Assembly: GCA_018857735.1 (NCBI GenBank) | Contig: JABMCL010000154.1 | Coordinates: 62,001 to 126,000 of the forward strand | Direction of reading: 5' to 3' | DNA length: 64,000 nucleotides | Origin: Alviniconcha marisindica | Lineage: Eukaryota; Mollusca; Gastropoda; Provannidae | Shown: positions 38,601 to 48,807 of the stretch, one piece after another | Position numbering within the stretch: position 1 is the stretch's first letter | How the letters are laid out: every line of letters starts with the position of its first letter | The notes under the pieces: model-generated | What the model saw: the letters and a program-made list of their open reading frames with translations, nothing else | Databases searched by the model: none | Told to the model about the DNA's origin: nothing | Translations under genes and position numbers: made by a program

Positions 38601-41600
38601 AGCACGCTACAACACTCACGATTCTGATGGACATGCTCCTCCATCATCTCTACGTTAACGCTGCAGCACGCTACAACACTCACGATTCTGCTGGACATGC
38701 TCCTCCATCATCTCTATGTTAACGCTGCAGCACGCTACAACACTCACGATTCTGCTGGACATGCTCCTCCATCATCTCTACGTTAAGGATGCAGCACGCT
38801 ACAACACTCACGATTCTGCTGGACATGCTCCTCCATCATCTCTATGTTAAGGATGCTGCACAGCTCCGCCAGTGTCTCCAAGTGCTGGACATGGATGATG
38901 AGCGGTCTGAAGACATCATACAGGTGCGTGCACAGCCCTTCCAGCATACCACTGCAAAAAACACCCCACAGGATCAGTGAATGAGTAACTCCTGCACAGC
39001 CCTTCTAGCATACCACTGCAAAAAACACCCCACATGATCAGTAAATGAGTAACCGAAATCTGTTTAAAATCCCAGGCATCCATTGCTTGGAGATATATGA
39101 AAATAGGGTGCACACTAGATCAACCGTTGGTGATGGACTGTGACTGCCCAAGCGGCAGGGGAATTGAAAAGAGTCACATACACAACCTGACTCCTGAAAA
39201 ACAGGCGCACCACCTCCGTAAAAAGAGGAACACAGAAACTAAGCATAAACAGATGGTCTGAGGCAATCAATTCAGCAAAGATTATATTTACCTGGTCTGT
39301 CAGATAACAGAAACAAAAAGTTTGTAGAAAAGATACTGTCACCAACAGGCGGTGAGCAAACTGGGCTTCTAATATACAGCAGTTGGTTTCAGCCTTGCCT
39401 GTACATTACTGCACTCTTGTTGTTGTTGTTGTTGTTGTTGTTGATCGCTTTTATACTATTCTCCGCTCTCGAGCTTTTTTTATACAGTGTTTTTGAATAT
39501 CCACCGAAGTGGTGTACTTACAGCGCTGGCATGGCTAGTGCCACATAAAACTGCTGCTGTCTTGGTGCAAGTTCTGTGTACACCATACAACCATGTCACT
39601 TCATGCAAAGCCACATTAGTAAAGTGCATGCGTATTTAGCTGTAACCTGCCACCTGCACTTTTGGCAGCATGGCTGGGATCTTTTATGTGCTACTGTGGT
39701 AACAGGGGGGTGGAATGGATACTGAAATAAGAGCCAGCACAGAAAGTTGACCCTGGGGAAGAAAATTCTCCTACTGCTCCTGCAGGGATTCGAACCCGCG
39801 ACCTTTTGATCACCAGTCTGGCTCTCTAACCACTGAGCTATCCCTGCTCCCCACTCATTCTTAAACCATGAATTTTTTATACAGGTAGATTTTGTTTCTT
39901 TGTTTGTTTGGTATTCATGTGTGGCACCCACGCATTCCTTTAAATGGAATAAAGAAGTTCTTGACTTGACAGTGTCAAACACATGATAAAATTCCCATTT
40001 AAGAAACACTGTTTCTATCAAAATGCACCACAGTTTCAGAACAGGAATTCAGCTCAGTAACGAAGCACTGGACTCATGATCGGAAGATCGTGGGTTCAAT
40101 CCCTGGCAGGAGCCACAGGAAAATTTCCTTGTCCAGAATGAACTTTCTGCCGCTGACTCTTACTCCGGTATCTGTTCCATTCCTGTGTTATCATGGCAAC
40201 ACATGCAGGACCCCGGTCACTCCACTGAAAGTGCATGTGGTGCAGGTTACAGCTAAACATGCACCCTTGACAGAACAGTGTCAAACTGGGCTGCCCTGCC
40301 ATGCACGACTCCTCAGGGAATGCTCATCCACAGACATCTCAGTTTGCTGAGCCACCTCAGACTGATCCTTGGCCTTAAAAGTGGCTTTGCTGCATGGGCG
40401 CTGATCTCCACTAAAACCAACACTAGAATTTTTAAAAAACAAAAAACAAGGGGGAACCCATCAGGGAAATGAATTCACACACAACTCCTCAGGGAATGCT
40501 TGTCCACAGGCATCTCAGTTTGCTGAGCCAATGCAAACTGATCCATGGCCTAAAGAGTGGCATGGATACACGTGGACTGATCTCCACTGAAAGCAACATT
40601 AGAAATAAAAAACAAAACAAAAAAACAAGCAGGGAATGACTCGTGAAACCTCCCCCCCCCCCCCCCCCCCAAGAAAAACCTTTGCATGCAAGGAAAAAAA
40701 GCCACCACTGCCACCACAACCATCACTGCAACCACCACAGTTCCACCTCAGTGCCACTGTGAACGTCCTTCCTAGATGACTCCAAAGCCACTTACTCTAG
40801 TCCACTCGTGGGCTTGGAGAAGAAGTTGAAGAAGAGCTGGTACTCATCTTCACAGACATGGATCATGAAGGCACAGCCGCTGCGAATCTGAACAGCAAAA
40901 ACAGAGCTATGCAGCCGACTGTTAGATGAAAAACAAAAAAGATGCACAAAAGTAGTGGTAGTCAAATCATCCAGAAACTGTTTTTAGTCAAATCATGCAC
41001 AAACAATCAGTAACCAAAATTACATGTCATGTACAATCAGTAATCAAAATCATAGACAGCTACTAATGGTCAGTCCATGCACGAAAACTACCTGTGGCCA
41101 AACACTGCACTGGCCACAGGTAGTAAGATGGTTGCAAATCTAAAATCAAATGAAAACAGTTCACTTTTATACATAGCCACAAAGCACCATGATGCTGCAG
41201 AAACAAATGGGTTACTGACAAAAATAAAATTCAACATAAAAACTAATGCCCATGGCCGCGTGCTTGTGGCTTGTCTGCCACAGTTCTGGGAACAGTTCAG
41301 TACCAAAATGCTGAACAGATTTGCTTTTTCTCTCTTTTTTTAAGACTGTTCCTCGGGAATATTGCTGTACAGACTCTAGCCAGCTTTTCCCAAAGGCAGC
41401 TAAGTGAGACCAGAAGCACTCAGCCAATACAGTGGGGGAAGTTCTGTAACGAGGGGGGGTAGGGGGGGTGGAAGCGGGGGTGGGGGGGAAGGAGAGTTGT
41501 GGGAGGGGCCTGACTGAAGGACAGACAACAAAATGCATCTTCTATGTTCCTAGGGCATGCCTTGAAATCATCAGGTTTGGTCTGTAGAGCAAAATCTACT

Positions 41601-44600
41601 TAAGGGATGCTACTCCCCCCCCCCCCCCCCCCCCCCCCCCTGCCCTCCCGCAACCCCTACAACAAAATACTTATATAAAAATAATTTTAAAAAACAAATA
41701 AAAAACTTCTTCTGTGTTCCTGGGCCATGCTTTGAAATCATCAGGTTTGGTCTGTAGAACAAAATCTACCTAAGGGATGCTACTCCCCCCCCCCCCCCCC
41801 CATGCCCTCCCCCAACCCCCACAACAAAATACTTATATAAAATAATAATAAAAAATAATAAAAACTTCTTCTGCGTTCCTGGGCCACGCTCATCAAATCA
41901 TCAGGTTGGTCTGTAGAACAACATCTGCCGAAGGGCTGCTACTTCCTCCCCCCTCCCATCCCCCCCTCCCCCAACCACCACCCTTTTCATCAAACCCCAC
42001 TGCACTAGGCCAGGGCTGGCTTCTCAGCACGCCCAAAGTGGGGCAGGACTGCAGCAGACAGACACTCCACAAAACGCAGACAGACAAAGCCCCAAGGTGT
42101 ACAAAGTGGTGGGATCCAGTGCTAATCAGCGCGGCCATTACCAGGGCGCAGTGGTCGCGGGAGTGTTTGGCGGCCAGGTCTGCGATGGTGGTGGTGATGC
42201 TGGGGGTCAACAGCACCACGCGCTGAGTGAAGTAGCAGTGGTGCAGCTCGCTCAGCACCTGCTCGTACCTGTAATTGACACAGGCTGAATTTACACGCAA
42301 GCCGACAAATCCCGCACCACTTGGCTGCGCAAAATTAAGGAACCCTTCACCAAGAGCCAGGCCTCTGTTAAGACTGCTTTTTCTGCGGAATGACTGAAAA
42401 ACTGCTGGTGAGGTTGACAAAACAGAACAGCTCTAGAGAAATGTACTCGCCTATATGACGACACATAAAGAACAATTAAAAACACAAGCGCTATCAACCC
42501 ATGGTTCTCATCTGGTGTAGAAGAGAGATAGAAAATAACAATAAAAGAAGGAAGTAAAGAAGAAGATAGACAAGAAGTTGAAATAAAACAATGTTAAGGA
42601 TCTTAGTTTAAGTACTCAGCATGTACTCGGTCTGTACCCTGTGTGTGCATCATATGTACTCAGCATGTACCCTGTGTGCGCACAGTATGTACTCAGCATT
42701 TACTCAATGTGCACTCATTGTGCACACACTATGTACTCAGCATGTACCCTATGTGTGCGCAGTATGTACTCAGCATGTACTCAGTGTGCACCCTGTGTGT
42801 GCACAGTATGTACTCAGCATGTACTCACTCTGGCCCCTTGTCCAGCCGCAGTTCCAGCTGTTCTGTCAGAGGTTTGACCCGTGGAGCGTTGGCTCGGAAC
42901 TTGCCGTAGAACAGTGTGAAGGCATTGTCCGCTATGTGGGGAACATCCTGTGGGTCAGGTAGACGTTCATTATAAAACATCAATCACACACAGACATTGC
43001 ATCATGCTGCATCAATCACCGGTACACATCACATGATAAAACATAAATTGCACATAGACATTACACCATAAAAAAACAATTATAAGGCTGACGTTTCCAC
43101 TTAAAACAATACAGGTTGACATTACACCATAAAACATCAATTGCAGATAGACATCTCATCATTAAACAGCAATCACAGTTAATAGGATCTTTAACCTACT
43201 CTGCCTTTGGTCTTACCAATCACAGTTAACAGGATCTTTAGCCTACTCTGCCCTTGGTCTTACCAATCACAGTTAATAGGATCTTTGACCTACTCTGCCC
43301 TTGGTCTTACCAATCACAGTTAATAGGATCTTTAACCTACTCTGCCCTTGGTCTTATCAATCACAGTTAATAGGATCTTTGACCTACTCTGCCCTTGGTC
43401 TTATCAATCACAGTTAATAGGATCTTTAACCTACTCTGCCCTTGGTCTTATCAATCACAGTTAATAGGATCTTTAACCTACTCTGCCCTTGGTCTTATCA
43501 ATCACAGTTAATTGGATCTTTGACCTACTCTGCCCTTGGTCTTGTCAGTCACAGTTAATAGGATCTTTAACCTACTCTGCCCATGGTCTTATCAATCACA
43601 GTTAATAGGATCTTTGACCTACTCTGCCCTTGGTCTTATCAATCACAGTTAATAGGATCTTTAACCTACTCTGCCCTTGGTCTTATCAATCACAGTTAAT
43701 TGGATCTTTGACCTACTCTGCCCTTGGTCTTGTCAGTCACAGTTAATAGGATCTTTAACCTACTCTGCCCATGGTCTTATCAATCACAGTTAATAGGATC
43801 TTTGACCTACTCTGCCCTTGGTCATGTGGGGACCATAAGTTCTGATGTGTGTGCAGCTGCACCAAACAGCGCTCACCTTCTTAGGTTGCACTTGCTGCAT
43901 GGCGTTGGTGAGGATGTTGGTGACGTAAGTCTTGATGTGGTTCAACGCCTGCGACAGGCACTGCCGGAACCGGGCCAGGTAAATCTCTGACTCCTTGTAG
44001 CGAGGCTGAAATAAGATTCACAACAAATCTCTTACCAGCAACAGAGAAGAGGGCAGAAACCAGGGTTCAGTCAGGTTCCCAGGGACAAAATTCAAGGAAA
44101 TTCAACTCAGACTTTCAATGGAACAGTTCTGGGGGTTTTCAGGGACATGACAAAATTTAAACTACCACTGTCAAGCAAAGAAAAACCTACTTTTATGAGA
44201 GGAAAACTCTGTAATAAACATTAATTGCTGGTCTGATGCGGGACTAGGAGCAGCAAGACCAGGACAGCAGGAGTAAATGCAGGAACAGTCACAGTTTTCA
44301 GCCAAAAGCTTGTGCGTTAAGACTACTACAGTCTGCTTCTTGAAGGACATTCTCCTTCTTTGCTATGCTAAACAGACATGCTGGTTGTCATGGCAAAGCA
44401 AACAGTCCACTGCAGGGACTTGCACATGACCCCACAGCTTCTCCAGCAAGTCCACCAGCTCAGGCCTGGGTTGTTGTTGTTCTGCAAAGGTGGGGCATGA
44501 CTAAAGGACGTGCTCAGGAGTATGGATGCTGGCACCGCATGGGCACTTGTCTGTGCAGGAGATCTTTATCCTGCAGAGATGATTTGGCCTACAACACTGA

Positions 44601-47600
44601 CTTAGACCACAATATCTACTCTGACTCGGCCCACAAAACGATGGCTAACAGTCTGACGCACAATATAGTTACACAAACAACGGTGCACACAACGCATCCT
44701 TTACAAAAAACACTTCCATGAAATGAATATCAACTTACATTTGTTCGTAAATAGTGGATACACTCATCCATGCGTGACAGCATCGGCACAAACGATTCAT
44801 TGGTCACAGACAACGCTTGGCGAGAGAGCTTCTGTAAAACACAGTAACGAGCAATTTGTTCATAATGACCGCAAAAATCATTTTAACAGTATAATGCCCT
44901 CCCCAAGAATGAACATTGTATGTGGGGATAAGAATGAACACAGGGTGGGGTGGGGGGGTAAGAACAAACACTTTATGATGGGATAAGAATGAACAGTTTT
45001 GGGGGATATAGATGAATGCCTTATGCTGGAATAAGAACAAATACTTTCAGGGGGATCATGCTGGAATAAAAATGAACATTATGTTGGGATAAGAAGAACA
45101 TTTTATGGGCGCGGTCAAAGGGGAAGAGCCGGAACACAAATGCTATCAACACAACTCACTGTGGTGATGGTGTCGTACTCGTTGAAGTAGGACAGTTTGT
45201 TGCTGATGCTCTCCACGGTGTTCATCAGCCGCGTCTGAAACCAATGGGCATGGAAAAAGGAGTCAGTCTGCTGTCACACTCTGACTGGTTCATCAACTGT
45301 GTCTAAAAAGCAACAACTCTTTTTATTTAAGCGAACCCATTTGTATTACATTGCTGACTCTCCTCCATATTTATCCACTGTGACTGAAACACACAAACAC
45401 CACTGGATCTCAAAGAAGAACTATCAGGTTTAAAAGTGTTTCAGGTGTCTGTTGTTGCATCCCTTGTAGTATACACAGCGTCAATGGAGTGCTATACATT
45501 TCCTCTCTTGGTCATGTGTACTGAATAGCTTAGCATTAAGCACAGAGCAACACTTGGTCATGCATATAGAAACATTCTAGGCCTCATTCTTCTTCAGAGA
45601 TTAGAACTGTTTTCACTGAATCTCCACACACAGAATGTGTGCACATTATCTGCATTCATTCGTTGAACCACGCAGCTTCAGAATGAGACTCTCTGATCTT
45701 GAACAGAAATCAGTTGTGTCACATGCATACACTGTTTAAATTAATGAGCTGAGCATGTTGATAAGTCTGTCAGCAGACAGCTGATCAGTCCAGCAAATCA
45801 GTCAATGGACAATGAAACAATAAAGGAATCCACCTGTTCGGCCAGCAGGTGCTCACACTCGTCATGCAGGGCATTGGTCTTGGTGGAGACGTTGATGTAC
45901 TGCATGTGCAGCTGTCTCAGGAAGTCCACGCACTGTGTGACCTCCCCCAGCACCGTGTCGCACTGCTCCCGGTAGCCGTGCAGCGAGTCCAGGTAAGGTC
46001 TGGAATTGGTATTATTGGCCCAATGGTTACACAGTCAAATATGTCTGCAGTCGTTCATCATCCAACAGAGAGAAAACAACCCAAAATAGGTCTTGTTTGG
46101 GTAGAAGAAGAGATCCGTTGAAGCGTGGGTGGAAACGCAATATTTTGAACACAGAAAAGCAGATTTGTTAGCAGGAGTAGTTTGGGGTGAGGACATGAAC
46201 TGAGGATGGAAGCTTTGGAAGGTATGGGAGAGTTGTATTATAAATAATGTTGTCAATTTATGTATTTTGACAACTGAATGTTGTCATGTCTACAGGTAGT
46301 GGGTACAGATCCTCTTCCAAGTTCCTGTGCCCTGTGGAATCTTCCTGCCTTCAAAGTTAAACCATGTCAGCATTAATATTAGTCTCACATGCAGTTATAA
46401 CTGAAGTTCAGTTATAAAAGTTCTGCATGTGGCATTAACATTAATGATTAATGCTGACATGGCTTAATTTTGTGCCTTACCTATGCCACAACTCTTTCAG
46501 GCCCAAAGAGATCTTAGTAACAGTACATCAATACAGATATAACCCCCCAACCCCCCTCCACACACACACACACGCATGCATGCGTGCACATACACACCTG
46601 TTCCAGGCAGTACCAGGCTGTACAACTCTACACAACACTAACTCTGTAACTGACACAGCTTATTGACTAATCAGTTAATGCTGTGTCTTACCTTTACTAT
46701 TACTAAATTATTTCTGTGCCATATGGAATCTTCTATCTACTCATAACAGTGTCATGTGACGCTGACATGACTAACTTTTCTATGTGACTTAATTTTCTGC
46801 CTTACCTGTTGATGCCACCACTCTTTTTCAGTTTTGTGGTCTATGGAATCTTCCAGCTACACATTACTCCATGTGACACTGACATGACTCACTTTTCTGC
46901 ACAACTGAATTTTCTGTCTTACCTGTTGATACCACAACTCCTTTTGTGGTCTATGGAATCTTCCAACTACACATTATTCCATATGACACTGACATGACTC
47001 ACTTTTCTACACAATTCAATTTTCTGTCTTACCTGTTGATACCACAACTCCTTTTGTGGTCTATGGAATCTTCCAACATTATTCCATGTGACACTGACAT
47101 GACTCACTTTTCTACACAATTCAATTTTCTGTCTTACCTGTTGATACCACAACTCCTTTTGTGGTCTATGGAATCTTCCAACTATACGTTATTCCGTGTG
47201 ACACTGACATGACTCACTTTTCTACATGACTCAATTTTCTGCATGACTCAATTTTCTGCCTTACCTGTTAATGCCACAACGCTTTTTGTGGTCTGTGGAA
47301 TCTTCCAACTATGCATAACTTCATGTAACACTGACATGATTCACTTTTCTACATGACTCAATTTTCTGTCTTGTAACCTGCTGATACCACAACTCCTTTA
47401 GTAGTTGATGGACTCTTCCAACTATGCATTTAACTCCATGCATCACTGACAGGATTAACTCTGTGTCTTACCTAAATACCACAACTCTTTTTGTGGCTTA
47501 TGGAATCTTGCAGCTATAGCCTATACAGAACTCCATGTGACAGACACCAACACAATATACTATGTCTTACCTGTATTGCTCCTCTTCCCCATGCTCTATG

Positions 47601-48773
47601 GAATCTTCCAGCTGTGAAAACCAGGAGAAAAACTGAAACACATCGAAACAGTCCTTTAAATACCAAAACCATGTTAAAAAGAGTACAAAATTTAATTCAA
47701 GGCAAAAACCAAACAAAATAAAAACCAACCAACAACAAATATTTGATAAAAATGTGATCAGTTTATGGTGTGTGTGTGTGTGCATGCATGTGTGTGCGTG
47801 TGACTGTGTGTGTGTGTGCGCACGCATGCATGTGCGTGCATGCATGTGTGCAAGTGCATTATATATTATGCATGTTTGTGTGTGTGTTTCTCATTCACCA
47901 AACAATGAGAATGGTCAATAATGTTAGCAACATAGTACAAACCTGCTGAGCATTTTCAATCTTCTGCCCTCCAGGCAGAGACTGTTGAATGAAAGCATCC
48001 AGAGTGTCTTCCCCTTCACCGTCACCAGCTTGCTTGGCTTGTCGCAGAGCAAGCAGTGGAACATCATCCTCTGGCAACTACAAGCACCCCGTTAACAAAT
48101 GGCATACAAATCATGCTTTATTTGGCTAGTTGCTGTTGACTCCTCAACAGAATACAGAAGAGCTTTAACTAGTTCAAGAGGTGGTTGCAATAATAATAAC
48201 CCCAAATGATGGAGTACCATAAAGTATAATAATATAGTATAAAAGTTTTTTTCTTTTTTAAATAAAGCCTGTACACCCATCTCAAGTCCAGCATTTTTTT
48301 TTATTTTTTTTTTTTAAATCATCACAACAACATCCCTTCTTCTTCCTCTGTAATGTATTACAGAGCTTATTTTTCTACATTAGAATGCTATTGTGCATTG
48401 CATTAATTTGTAAAAGGGGTGTTGGTGTGTAAGTGTGTATGGAAGGTGGACTGCACAGGAGAATAAAAATAAAAGACTGAAACAGATACACAGATATTTA
48501 GGCAGTTGCAGTGCAGAGCCTGGAATTCAAAGGATTAGATTTTAATGGAGGAGGATGTACTGCAGTTTGAGCTACAGTACAAAGTCACAAAGAAATGGTC
48601 AGTATGGGTACCGAAGCAACCTTTTCATGGAGATGGGGCGAGACTGGCCACCGCTTTTTCTCTGCAGTCGGCACTGGAAATGGTTAAACTCCCTGTGTCA
48701 TGCAGGAAGACATGGGAACATGGGATCTTTACATATTCAACGATATTGTACACACAACAAATGCGTAGGGGAT

Positions 48774-48807
<34 letters not shown>

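Noticed and set aside
38165..38870. CRISPR array
   Set aside because: Repeats are contiguous without unique spacers and contain a eukaryotic exon end. The same applies to the other minisatellites.
39778..39853. Functional tRNA gene
   Set aside because: A and B boxes are present, but the sequence continues into a SINE body with a CAA tail.
43160..43830. 47-bp array as another junction-derived array
   Set aside because: It ends about 45 bp from the exon 7 donor, but the unit does not resemble either neighbouring COG3 junction.
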